DNA of 64,000 nt from contig WOAB01000506.1 of the NCBI GenBank assembly GCA_027886185.1, positions 310,001 through 374,000 of the forward strand, read 5' to 3'. This document shows, in pieces, positions 23,196 through 34,309 of the stretch. The first letter of the stretch is position 1, and each line of letters starts with the position of its first letter. Position numbers and translations under genes: made by a program. The notes beneath the pieces were generated by a model that was not told the DNA's origin, did not search any database, and saw only the letters and a program-made list of their open reading frames with translations. Source of the DNA: Rheum nobile (taxonomy: Eukaryota > Streptophyta > Magnoliopsida > Caryophyllales > Polygonaceae).

Positions 23196-26105
23196 CTCCC
23201 CCTCAAGCTGGGTTTGTAGAGATCTTCCATTCCCAGCTTGGAAATAAGCTCTTGAAATCTGCCACTATGAAGACTTTTAGTAAGCACATCAACAAGTTGT
23301 TGTTGAGTTGGTATGTAGGCTATTTTGATAAATCCAGCTTCAATCTTTTCTTTGATGAAGTGTCTGTCCACTTCAACATGCTTGGTTCTGTCATGTTGAA
23401 TTGGATTATGAGCTATACTGATGGCAGATTTATTATCACAATGTAGAATCATAGGATCCTCCCACTTGATCTTTAAGTCATTGAGAATGATTCTCAACCA
23501 TAGTAGCTCACAGATGCCATGTGCAGCAGCTCTAAATTCAGATTCAGCACTGGACCTTGCTACAACCCCTTGTTTCTTGCTCCTCCAGGCAATTAGATTT
23601 CATGCAAGGAAAATGCAGTATCCTGTTGTAGACCGTCTATCAACAATACTTCCAGCGTAGTCAGCATCAGTGTAAGCTTCTAGGTTTAGCTTCCCGCCTC
23701 TTCGAAACAAGATACCCTTTCCTGGACAGCCCTTGAGATAATGCAATATGTGGAGAGCGGCTTGTAGATGTGGTTCTCTTGGGTCATGCATAAATTGGCT
23801 GATTACACTCACAGAGAAAGCAATGTCTGGTCTAGTGTGAGCAAGGTAGATTAGTCTTCCACATAAGCGTTGGTGCATGGCCTTATCAACCGGTTCAACA
23901 TCTTTTGCCGCATCAATCTTACAATTAGGATCCATAGGGGTCACTGCAGGTTTACAACCACTCTTGCCAGTTTCTTTGAGCAAATCTGTGATATACTTCT
24001 GTTGGGATATAAAGATACCTTCTTTGGAGTGAGCAACTTCAATCCCTAAGAAGTATTTCAGCCTTCCAAGCTCCTTAATTTCAAATTCACTAGCAAGTTT
24101 ATGCTTCAACCTTCCTTGTTCCTTGATGTCATTGTCGGAAACAATAATGTCATCCACGTAAACAAGTAACATGGTCACTCCCCCTAAGTTAGAGTGACGA
24201 ATAAACAATGTGTGGTCACCCTGACTCTGATAATAACCAGCATTCTTCATCACACTCGTCAATCTTCCAAACCATGCCCTAGGGGACTGTTTGAGTCCAT
24301 AAAGGGCTTTCTTCAATTTGCACACTTTGTTTGGAGATGGAGCTAAAAAACCAGGAGGCAATCGCATATAGATTTCCTCATTGAGGTAGCCATTGAGGAA
24401 TGCATTCTTGACATCAAACTGCAGTAAATTCCAATCAAAGTGAGCAGCCAAGGAGAGTAAAATTCTGACAGTGTTCATCTTAGCGACCGGGGCAAAAGTC
24501 TCTTGGTAGTCTAATCCATAGGTTTGAGTAAACCCCTTTGCTACCAACCGTGCTTTATACCTTTCAAGCGATCCATCAGCTTTGTACTATAGGGTGAAGA
24601 CCCATTTACAATCAACGATGTTCTTCTCCTGAGGGCGATCAACAAGGACCCAAGTCTGATTTTTCTCAAGAGCACGCATTTCTTCTTCCATTGCCTTGCG
24701 CCAGTCTGGTAGATCAAGGGCTTCCATAACATTCCTAGGAACGGATACCTGCTGTAAATTAGCCACAAACTGTTGGTGTGCAGGTGAGAATCGATGTAAT
24801 GACACAGAATTAGAAAGAGGATAAAGAGGCATGCTCCTGCACTCTCTATTACCTTTCCTTTGGGCAATTGGCAAGTCAAGGTCTGAGATGGGAGCTGGTG
24901 TGTCATCAATCACAGTCAGCGGATCAGAATCTTGAACATGCTCATTGTGGGAGATGGCATTCCTTCTAACATACACATGAGAAAAATCCTTAAGGTGCTG
25001 GTGAGAGATAGGTGCGGAAGTAGTGGATGGAATCTCATTGGTTTGTATTGGAGTATGAGGTTCAGGAGTGGGAAGGTCCAAAGGAGGAATAGGTGTTGAG
25101 TCAGGAAAATAGGTACTCGTGGGCTCCATGAAGTTAGGATTAGAATGTTCTGGAAAGAAAGGAGTATTTTCCAGAAAATTAACATCAGCTGTCATGTAGG
25201 TCTTTCTAGTGGCTGGATTGTAACATTTGTAATCCTTTTGTGTTGTGGAATAACCAATGAAGATGCATTTGATAGCCCTTGAATCAAGTTTTCCTCTTAA
25301 ATGATCATGAACATGAACAAAGGCACTGCATCCAAACACCTTAGGAGCAGGACCACGAGTGAGGTTAAGGTGAGGAAAGAATGTGTTAAGGTAAGCAATG
25401 GGGCTCATAAAGTTTAGGACTTTGGAAGGTAGGCGATTGGCGAGGTATGTAGCAACAAGGACTACTTCCCCCCAGAAGTGTTTAGGAACATTATGATGGA
25501 GAAGTAAAGCACGAGTGATATTGAAAAGATGCCCATTTTTCCTTTCAGCAAGGCCATTTTGTTGAGGGGTATAAACACACGAGGACTCATGGATGATGCC
25601 TTTTTCAGAAAAGAAAGATCCTAAGGACTGGTTAAAGAAGTCCTTAGCATTATCAGTTCTGAATCCTTTTATGGAGGTGTCAAATTGTGTTTGAATCATT
25701 GACACAAAAGAGGGAATGATAGAACTGACTTCAGATTTGTTTTTCAAAAGAAACAGCCAGATCACTCGAGTACAATCATCAATAATGGTCAAAAACCAAC
25801 GTGCCCCACTGATATTTGCAATAGAAGATGACCCCCAAATGTCACAATGCAATAACTGGAAAGGAGAATGACATCTTGTATTACTAGAAGGGAATGAGAC
25901 ACGAGAATGTTTTGCTTGTTCACAGATCTCACAATGAAAATCAGTGACAGCAAGGCCTTCAAAAAAGGAGGGATACAAATGCTTAAGAACAAAAAAGGAT
26001 GGATGTCCTAATCGATGATGGTGCAACCATATGGTGGCCTTATTTGTGGTGCTCAGGAAAGCGGACTGGGGTGAGACCTTTCTTGGTGCATCTAGGAAGT
26101 AAAGG
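23186..26105 (-). pseudogene. Copia pol: integrase, reverse transcriptase, RNase H, with disabling mutations
   Basis: Domains in order are GAG-pre-integrase (HHHRLGHPS, CEICEQAKHS), the integrase core (DDCTRVIWLF, GFRTDNAKDF, TPQQNGLAERKN), RT (ETFAPVAKMNTVRILL, QFDVKNAFLNG, LLVYVDDIIVS) and RNase H (HCDNKSAISIAHNPIQHDRT, VDVLTKSL). A frame shift near 26100 separates it from gag. A TAG at 24587 falls just before the RT, where copia elements usually have a lysine. A TGA at 23600 interrupts the RT/RNase H link. Otherwise the reading frame is continuous between the lesions, so the damage is light. Confidence 0.9.
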
Positions 26106-27471
26106 CCATCTCTTTCTTAGCATGTCCAATCATCCTCCCCGATTCCTGTTCAAGAAAAACACAGCCAGTAGGAGAGAACAAAACAAAGCAATTTAGGTCA
26201 TGAATCATCCTTTTTACAGAAATAAAATGAGCAGATAATGTAGGCACATGTAGCACATTAGTAAGTCTCAGATTTGAAGTGAGTGATATATTTCCATGTC
26301 CTACAATATCTGCTACAGATCCATTGGCAATTAACAGCTTTTTAGAAGATGTGGAGGGAGTATAGGTTTCAAAGGCATCAAAGGATGAGGTCATGTGGTT
26401 TGTGGCTCCTGAATCAATGATCCAACAAGTGTTGGTTGGCTGTTTGATTGAGTGAAGGCATGTGAAAATACCTATACGGTTCAGGGCTTGGGAGGAAGTG
26501 TTACCAGTAGTGGAAGAAGACCCAAGGTTCTGGAGCAGCTGTTGAAGTTTTTCAATATCAGCATTACTAAAATTCTGAAGTGTGCCCCTTGAATCTGCAG
26601 AAGTTGTGTTGTTGTTCTCGACCAAGTGTGCTTGGGGCTTCGGTTGATCTTGGTTTCCCCACTCACGGCTGGAAGGTTTGCCATGCAACTTCCAGCATTT
26701 CTTTCTTGTGTGCCTTGGTTTCTTGCAGAAAGAACACCACACCTCAGACTTGTTCTCCTTTTTCCAAGAGGTGGCAGCAAGTGCAATGCTATCGGCTGGC
26801 TTGGAATCTTCATTTGCCTCTAACATAACACCCCTACGACTCTCTTCTGCCCTCATAAGAGAGATGATCTCTTCAAGAGAAGGAAGTTCACTCTTGCCAA
26901 ACACTTGTACTCGGATAGGATCAAATTTAGAGTGTAGACCAGCCAGAAAAACATAAGATCTATGTTTATCAAGGGATTTCTTCAGAGTAATAGCATCAGC
27001 TGTGCACTGCATTTCCAAAGTCTGATATTGATCAAGTTCTTGCCATAAGTTCTGCAAAGTAGTAGCATATTCAGTGATGGACTTATCGCCTTGCTTGGTG
27101 GAATAAGCTTTGATGGTGAGGTCAAAGACAAGGGCTTCATCTTTGGCTTTGGAGTAAGACCTATGCATGAACTCCCAAATCTCCTTTGCTGTGTCAAAAA
27201 ACACGCAAGTAAGGCTAATAGAGGGATCCATTGACTCCCATAGCCATGACATTATCATGGAATCTGCTGTTTCCCAAGTAGAGAAATGGCTGGCTGTAAT
27301 TTCTAGAGGGGACTCAGTGAGATGCTTATATTTCTCCTTACCCTTGAGATATGTTTTCACAACCTGAGACCAAGCAAGGTAATTCTTGCCATTAAACTTG
27401 TAGGCAGGCTGAAGGTTGACAAGATCTGTCTTTTGAGTAGAACCAGAGGAGGTAATCCCAGATTCAGGCAT
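26092..27471 (-). CDS. Copia gag and protease part of the polyprotein
   Basis: An open frame of about 460 codons from the methionine at 27471 (MPESGITSSG). A longer frame starts at 27510, but the former fits gag starts better. It has the gag N-terminus KFNGKNYLAWSQVVKTYLKG, a UBN2-like middle, a CCHC knuckle (CSFCKKPRHTRKKC) and the aspartic protease active site WIIDSGATNHMTSS. It ends at 26092 in a stop created by a one-base frame change. The neighbouring frame carries the expected continuation GLYFLDAP and then the HHHRLGHPS motif. Confidence 0.9.
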   Translation of the reverse strand: MPESGITSSGSTQKTDLVNLQPAYKFNGKNYLAWSQVVKTYLKGKEKYKHLTESPLEITASHFSTWETADSMIMSWLWESMDPSISLTCVFFDTAKEIWEFMHRSYSKAKDEALVFDLTIKAYSTKQGDKSITEYATTLQNLWQELDQYQTLEMQCTADAITLKKSLDKHRSYVFLAGLHSKFDPIRVQVFGKSELPSLEEIISLMRAEESRRGVMLEANEDSKPADSIALAATSWKKENKSEVWCSFCKKPRHTRKKCWKLHGKPSSREWGNQDQPKPQAHLVENNNTTSADSRGTLQNFSNADIEKLQQLLQNLGSSSTTGNTSSQALNRIGIFTCLHSIKQPTNTCWIIDSGATNHMTSSFDAFETYTPSTSSKKLLIANGSVADIVGHGNISLTSNLRLTNVLHVPTLSAHFISVKRMIHDLNCFVLFSPTGCVFLEQESGRMIGHAKKEMAFTS

Positions 27472-27635
27472 GATGAACAAAGAATGCTGGAAAAGAAGTT
27501 TATGTAGCAATGAAGGCTACGAAAAAGGAAGAAAACTATAGCAATGAAGGCTATAGCTTGAAGGGCAACAATGAAGGTTGCTGGAAGAAAGAAGAAGAGA
27601 TTTGGATCAGATAAAACCAGAGAGCTCTGATACCA

Positions 27636-27877
27636 TGTGAGTATTTCTCTGAGAAAGGAAATTCTGCATATTTCATTACTGTGACAAGGTCACTATAAAT
27701 ACAAGAGAGAGGGGAGAACAGAGAGAAAAAAGGAGTAATTACATCTAGTCCCTAGAACAAGATAATAATGATAAAAGGAACCTAGGGATGCTGTAAGACA
27801 GCCTAGCACAACTTACAAGTAAAATACAACTAAAGTAATAATTAACTTTCTACAGAGAATTAAATAATTATCCAACA
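27636..27877 (-). repeat. 5' LTR of the copia element
   Basis: Same ends as the other LTR; the primer-binding site begins immediately outside it at 27635 (read on the minus strand). Five substitutions separate it from 22954-23195. Confidence 0.95.
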
Positions 27878-28246
27878 CCTTATATAACAGTTACAAGCCA
27901 GCTTTCGGTCTTTGTTTCCCAAACCTACATTGTGATTTGTCAATTAGGACGAGGAATTAAACTGCAAACAAATTGACGGCTTCACATTCATTCTTAGAAA
28001 AATATGTTAATATGCATAAAACTCACCCATCCTTGGCAACCTACAGCCATGAAATTTGAGCCGCGAATGAAAACCAACCTAAAATTCTGATGCACTTAAT
28101 TACTATAAACTGATCAAAGTAACAACCATGATTTTCGCCTATGTAAATTGGTAGCCCGCCTATATTTATAATTTGATCGAGCACCTAAGAGGAAATTCAA
28201 ACATAAAGGTGTCATATTTACCAATCCAACAGCCAAGTTCTGGTTT
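27878..28246. other. Residual intergenic DNA and 3' UTR of the TMEM135-like gene
   Basis: No coding sequence. Before the copia insertion this stretch adjoined 22953, so the two convergent genes would have been about 500 bp apart. Confidence 0.5.
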
Positions 28247-31200
28247 CTAAAGGCCTCTTTCATCTGTACTTGAATTAGAATACCGGGGTGTATAGCAAGG
28301 AGGCGGTGGAACTCCAAAGACCCAGTCGAGCACATTCAAATACTTGGACCTGAACACCTCCCTCTCCTGCGCGTAGCAGTGCATGATGATTGCTGTTGAT
28401 AAGCTGAACACGACAACGTCGGTTCTCTTAATCTTGAGTCGTCGAGGCAAGTACCCAGCATCATCCATGCATGTGAAGAAGCTTTCTACGGCACGTGCAA
28501 GGCAGTAGAGTGAGATTTCAATCCTCCTGCTCTTCTTTTCTATTGCCAAAGCTAGGCCTGTTGGGAACTGTTCATACACAACACGAGGATACGAATATGA
28601 AAATAGTTTTGACATGGGACATTTCACTATTTCAGGTGGGATAGAGAAACACGGGTCTAGTTTACCGTGCCCATCACAACCATTGGAATGTTGCACCTTT
28701 TGAAGATCCTGAACAGAAAGCATGTCCACACCCTGAAACATGAGAACAAATGACCGGTAATCAGATAATGAAGAGGGAGGGCAGGGTCCCTGTTGTTGAT
28801 GTGCACTTGAATTTGAAAATGAATGCTTACCAAGCAGAAGCACAATAAGATGACAGAAACAAGCTTGATCTTGCAATACCGAAGACACTCTTCCCCAAAA
28901 TTGTGTAGGGTCTGACAGAAACAGCACAGTAAAAATTTAAAACCGCGTAGTGACTAGTGAGAAATGGTTATAATAAAGAGAATAAAAGGGAAACTGAAGG
29001 TAAGTCTTCAAATATGGCATAGACCACAGCAGAAGTAGCAGAAAGTCCTTAAATTTTTTATAAGATGCATTCAAAAGTTTTTCAAAAGGTCCGGACAGAT
29101 CCAGTAAATCAATAACCAATATTAAGTCTAGATAAGTACCACATCTACAAGACTACGACATATCTCATTCAGAGGGCCGTGTCTATAAATACTAATCTCT
29201 AGGCAAATATACTATTATGAGAAGGGACCTTTGGCTTTCATAAGCAAGACCCACCACCATATTCCATAGTGAAAGTGGAAACAAACTCGAGGTCTACCAA
29301 ATGGATATTCTGAAGCTCAGTTATTCTGAGACAAATCTAGTATGTTTCATCAGTAAGCAGAAAAACAGGATCTAGAACATCGTCTTAAATCTTACCTTTG
29401 CGATAGGCCTTTACGGTGAACAATCAATGCAGGGATCAAATATACTGGTAGATAAACCGGTAGAGCTCTTTTGTAAGCTTGAAGAAGGAATGTAACAAAA
29501 TGTGCACTACATGATTGATTTTCATGTACAATCTGCAATATCATCAGTTAAAAGAGTAAATGATAGCATATATGAGACCTGGAATTTCCACATATAAACA
29601 AACTATTATGTTCAAAGGTACTAGTACAGATTGCTTCTTGAGAGAAAACATATAGCCGTCAGTTCTACTCTATCAAACTGCAGATCCCAAAGTATATGAA
29701 GGGAATAAACGAGAACTTATTTCCATGTATCATCTGCTAAGCATCCCGACCATACCCTGTTATTTACAAATATCTAGTCAACAATCGTGTCCCAAAAGCA
29801 CGAGAAATGCTTTCATGCAAGCAAGTAATAATCCATATTATTATATCACCAACTTTAGACTACCGCAGGATGTTCAAAGGCTACAGATGATTTTTACGAT
29901 TTATTAGAAGAAAACACTAGGCATATGATAATTACTCCATCTATATGAATAAGAAAGTATACTGGAGGTAAAGTGGAATCACCAAAATTAGCAGCTAGTG
30001 CAAGTCATGAGACTCATGACAATTAGAACTACAAGAAAAGAAGCTAAATATCCCAGAAACTTGATCACTTGACAGTTGACACTTATTAGATATAATGCAG
30101 TAGTCTGGTAGGTAGCATAACTTTATAGTGAATTTGGTTAACAGAGAAATCAGGCAACTGAAGTTCATTACCAGATCAAGAATCATGAGCATTCATACTG
30201 TCAAAAGGTAAAGTGAGAAAAAAGAAAAATGAAGACCAAGTATTCATACGGAACATGGGACTTTCATGTGTGGATCCAATTTGATATTAACACCCAAAGC
30301 TTTATAGTACTTCTCTATCCCTTCTAGATTAGAGAAAGGCAAGCCTGTTGCAATCTCTTTCACACCTTGCAGGATCAGCAAATCTTTCCCACCATGTTTA
30401 TTGAGAAATAACTTGTAAGATGGAGTTAACGAATCTGGCTTCAATAAGAAAGCAGACCTGGAAAAGCATGCAGTTTTCAAATATATTTACTTCAAAACCA
30501 ATCCTTACAACTAAGTAGTACAACAACAACAAGCGTCAATATGTATTATAACAAACATCAACATTTAAGCCTAATCCAGGAAAAAATCCAAATTAAGAAA
30601 GATCTTCACTTGCCAGCAAAGAAGTGCAAACCACCTTGGTCACAAAGCTCAAAAGAAAACCCCAACTACATCTCACAAATTAACTCACTCAAGATCACTA
30701 TTAGAGTGAAATATCTTGAAAAGGCATTTTAATTGTATATAGCTACCAAGTTGCATATATTAATATATCAAGCTACACCATGCTCACCCCTTTCTAAGAA
30801 AAAAAGAAAGAAAAGGAACAGCCGTGCATCTACTTTTCTCTTACTTCATATTAATGGCAACATATTTGCATGCATTATTTTAAAAACTGATAAAAATGGA
30901 ATATGTCAAATGCTGAACAACAGAAGCTGCTGCTTGTTTATTTATATTTCTCATTTATACTGTAAAGGCTGTAATTGTTAATCCCACAGGCCAAAACACT
31001 AAATTATCACGAAAATGCTGAACAACAATAGGACACTTACAAAATTTGACAGGATGAGAGACACATGAGGAAAATATCCCCATACTTCCAAGTGAGGGGC
31101 TTGCAAATTCCCCCAAATCGCTTGCTCTTAATCCCACAACGCGACGCCAATACAGCTGCTCTCATGAGTATATATATGGCCAAGCTAGTATGTGTAGTCT

Positions 31201-32098
31201 CCAATCCAGTCAAGAGCATTGAAGGACCAGCAACCGCACCTGCCAACAATGCCCTCCACCTTGCAGTCCTAGTATCACATTATCCCATCAAGTATCAACT
31301 ATCTCAGTCATCACCAAACAAACTTACAACAGTAACTCATCCCCATTTTCCATACACCAACCCCAAAATACTTTGCTCTTACAAAATGATGGATCAACAA
31401 AAGGCATAACAAAAATGGCAAAAGCAGAATTGACACAGGAGTAAAGGTAAACCAAAAAGCTTCCCATTTCAGCTATGGCCTGAGAGAGTCCCCCTCCCCA
31501 AATTATACATATATTCGCATTAAAAGCTATGGAAAAAAGGATCAGCTAGAGCTGAATTCAACTCACCTGCGATGGCCACCCAAAGTAGCAATCAATTCAT
31601 CCACAGTGACAAAAGTACCAGCGAATGTCCCGAGGAAGAAACCATATCTTAGGGTTTCTTTAATCAACAACAAGATTTCTTCACCACTGGAAAGCGCCCG
31701 ACTCCTGACCGATCCAAACAAGTACACATACATTATCAACAGCTTCGCGAACAAAATTACAAGCAGAAGGTACACAATTGGCAAATTTAAGGAAGAAGAT
31801 GGCGAAATTAAGAAGGCTACTTGGTGGAACTGCGCGATTTCTGACGGCTGAGACGAACGAGGAGAGAAAACAAAGAGATGCCGCCTTTGAGCCCGGATCC
31901 GATGCTAAACCCTTTCACCGCGGCAGAGACGATTCTATTGAGCTTCTCAGAGTTGGTCTCGCAAATCGCGAAGGAGTAAGGCGAAGAAGAGGGCGAAGGG
32001 GGGCCGGAGCTCTTGCAATGCGGGCAGGGGTTGTGATTGCGATCGGATCCATCGACGTGGAAGCAGAAGGAGTCACCGTCGGCAGCTGGCGGCGCCAT
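28247..32098 (-). CDS. TMEM135-like / Tim17-Tim22-Tim23 family membrane protein, 8 exons
   Basis: Exons (minus) are 32098-31821, 31704-31567, 31268-31041, 30457-30250, 29532-29396, 28911-28831, 28732-28666 and 28567-28247. All junctions have AG/GT sites and phases add up to a 485-codon frame. The N-terminus (MAPPAADGDSF) carries C-x2-C after NHNP and an Ile/Gly-rich FSIGSGLKGGISLFS. Further landmarks are YGFFLGTFAGTFVTVDELI, GAVAGPSMLLTGLE, the exon-5 stretch SAHFVTFLLQAYKRALPVYL, FGIARSSLFLSSYC and the C-terminal YLNVLDWVFGVPPPP. The glycine-rich paired hydrophobic segments fit the TMEM135/Tim17 family; the Arabidopsis relative is annotated as a Tim17/22/23 family protein. A peroxisomal or mitochondrial membrane role is family knowledge, not shown here. 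A 69-codon upstream frame (32282-32073) overlaps the start out of frame. Confidence 0.85.
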
Positions 32099-32298
32099 GG
32101 ATCGGAATCAGGAGATTGAATTGAGAAGTCGGGAGTTGAAGAGGATCACTTGTTACACCGATTGGAAAAGCATAGGATTCATCGAAGGGGCAAGGAGTGG
32201 GGCACACGCAGAACACCGGGTTCTGACATGTGTAATTCAGTTGTAGACCGCGTGTATAGATGACGAAAGCGACGTACCCCAAACTGAAGAGGAAGTTA

Positions 32299-32869
32299 AT
32301 TTAGTGGTGTGTAGAAGAGGAGACTTGAGAGAGTGAGAAGAAGAAGATTACGAGATGGGAAGATGAAGAACTGTACTAAGCAAATGCGATCTCACTCAAG
32401 TTTCCACTTCGCTTTTCCAAAACTTGCTTTATCGAAAGAAGTTGAACGTGAGAAATCATGTTATTTAGCTATTTTTTAAGTTGAAAATTATGAAATTTGG
32501 TTTAAAATTGTTGTTTTTATATTAATATGTGAAGTAATATTATTTTTTTATAAAAATATAGAAAGTAGATTTTACCTACTTTTTAAAATAAGTGTAATTT
32601 TTTGATTTGGAAAAATTATAATTTTTTGGGAAGTAATTTTCACGTTTTATTTTTAAATCAAACACAAACACTTTACAAACACTTTCAAACCAGAGATAAA
32701 GATAAAGTGGGAAAAAAGTATTCAAAATAGCTTAAAAAACAAATAAAATTTTGAATATAAAAAGACATAATTTTATAGGGAAACTATTTAAAGACAAAGT
32801 TATTTCTGTTTCTTTTTTTTATATATATAAAACTTATAATCTTACGCAAGGAGTCAGCCACTCAATCAA
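32299..32869. promoter_or_regulatory. Upstream region of the TMEM135-like gene, AT-rich
   Basis: No gene. 32100-32300 is GC-balanced and likely 5' UTR. Beyond about 32450 the sequence turns AT-rich with no clear TATA placement. Confidence 0.35.
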
Positions 32870-32883
32870 TTTATGATTTTTCA

Positions 32884-33133
32884 GCCATTTCGATGGTGGC
32901 CTGGTGGTAAGGGCATGGAGGGATATGGAAAGGTCTCGGGTTCGATCTCTACCGGTCCTCCTTTCTTGGGTTAATTTTCAAGGTTTACCATGTTCCTTGC
33001 TACTAGGTCGAGTCGGTCGGCACAAGTCGGTTTACCTGATTCGTGGCATTTGCCGGCTAGGTCATGAGTTCGGGATTTACCATCCCGTAAGTGGTGGGTT
33101 CCCTGTCATCAAAAAAAATAAAAAAAATAAAAA
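32884..33133 (+). mobile_element. tRNA-derived SINE with 14-bp target duplication
   Basis: It is flanked by perfect 14-bp repeats TTTATGATTTTTCA (32870-32883 and 33134-33147). Near its 5' end are a pol III A-box-like GTGGCCTGGTGGTAAGGG and a B-box-like GGTTCGATCTC, and it ends in an A-rich tail (AAAAAAAATAAAAAAAATAA). The length is 250 bp. All parts fit a plant SINE inserted by L1-type target-primed reverse transcription. Confidence 0.92.
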
Positions 33134-33147
33134 TTTATGATTTTTCA

Positions 33148-34309
33148 CGTGCTTCGTGTGTGTTTAACACGTTGAAATGGTTGAATGACATATAACATTA
33201 AAACAACATGCTGATGTTACATTTTATGATCAGAAAAGGAATTAGTGGAGGACTTGTTTTGCATATAAGCTCCTTAATTTTTAATGATGATGATCTTATA
33301 ATATTGCCAAAGAAGCAGAAGATAGTAACTGCTTGAGCACAGATGCATGGTATAGAAATATCTACCAGCGCCGCCGCTAATGTATTACCCACCACATTTA
33401 TGACAAAATCACTCCCAAGTCCCAACCACCATTATGCACTTGTGTCTAGCCTGCTTTAATTCCTCTGCCCACCTAAAATGTAATTAATTATTCCCGAGTA
33501 TTGTTTTGGGCCTTTGTTTATCGGATGGGAGAGTTTGGGCTCAGCCCAAAACAAAAGCCCAAATCGTCCATTACCTTGTAGACTCCCAATACCAGCTTCA
33601 CCCAAACCGTCCCTCCTTGTCCCCTGCGTAAACCTACACGGCTACACTTCCCGTCGCTCATCGCCGGCTGCTCACCGGATCCGTCTCCTCATCCTCGTCG
33701 GCGCAGGTACTCTCTTTTATCTTCTCCTCTGGAATTACTCTCTAATCTGTGTTTGAATTTTTCAAATAGACCCAAGGGGATTACCAATTTCAGCTGCTTC
33801 TTCTGTTTCGCATCTCTTGTTCGGATTATTAAAATTATTTAATTGTTCGTTTGTTAGTTGTAGAATATAAGAATATCAGTTTCATTTGTTTAATTCTATG
33901 TGTCTTCGATTTTGGTAAAAACATGTTATTTTCCTTGGGGTATTGTTTGAGGTTGGTAGTGGTATAGTGCGATTTCTTTTTTCAAATGTGTGGATTTACT
34001 TACACTTTTATTTTTGAAAATAATGGTACTGTTTGTATGAATATGTTTGGGACTTGAATTGACCTGTCCTTGTATTTATGCTTCATACTTCATACCACCA
34101 TCTAGCTGATCAAGGAGCATTCATTCAATAGAATTGTGGTGACTTTTGATATCTTTAGAAAAAGATCAGTTCAGGGGTTTGAAGTTTGATCTATAATTTA
34201 GCTGATATTTTGGTTTGCTGTTACGAAGTCTTTTTGTAACTTGGCCAATTCAAGTGCATTTTCTTGTTGGAAGTAGAAAAAGAATCAAGGGCTGAACTTT
34301 CAACACAGA
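33148..34309 (+). promoter_or_regulatory. Intergenic DNA, promoter and 5' UTR of GRXS15
   Basis: 33500-33706 is C-rich and looks like a 5' leader (pyrimidine-rich, ending GGCGCAG before GTACTC at 33707). A 5' UTR intron from there to shortly before the ATG is likely but its acceptor is ambiguous. An ORF on the minus strand at 33198-33425 matches nothing I recognise. Confidence 0.45.

Larger units (their letters stand above)
22954..27877 (-). mobile_element. Complete Ty1/copia LTR retrotransposon, minus strand, CCTTA target duplication
   Basis: Identical-length LTRs (242 bp) lie at 22954-23195 and 27636-27877, flanked by the 5-bp duplication CCTTA (22949-22953 and 27878-27882). Read on the minus strand, the 5' LTR (27877-27636) is followed at once by TGGTATCAGAGC, complementary to initiator-Met tRNA, and the 3' LTR is preceded by the purine tract GAGGGGGAG. 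The two LTRs differ at 5 of 242 positions by my count, so the insertion is fairly young. Coding order is gag, protease, integrase, RT, RNase H. It is inactivated by one frameshift and two nonsense codons in pol. It inserted downstream of the DTM1-like gene and splits the space before the convergent TMEM135-like gene. Confidence 0.95.

Noticed and set aside
28937..29119. Minus-strand ORF as an extra exon of the TMEM135-like gene
   Set aside because: Exon 5 (ending in phase at 29396) joins exon 6 (28911) correctly without it, and the joined protein matches the family across that junction.
32893..32970. tRNA gene
   Set aside because: A and B boxes are present but the sequence cannot form a full cloverleaf with an anticodon arm, and it sits at the head of a SINE with target duplications. 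The same applies to the boxes at 54000-54075.
33198..33425. 75-codon minus-strand ORF with hydrophobic stretches
   Set aside because: No family recognised, no splice partners, and it lies between a SINE and the GRXS15 promoter.
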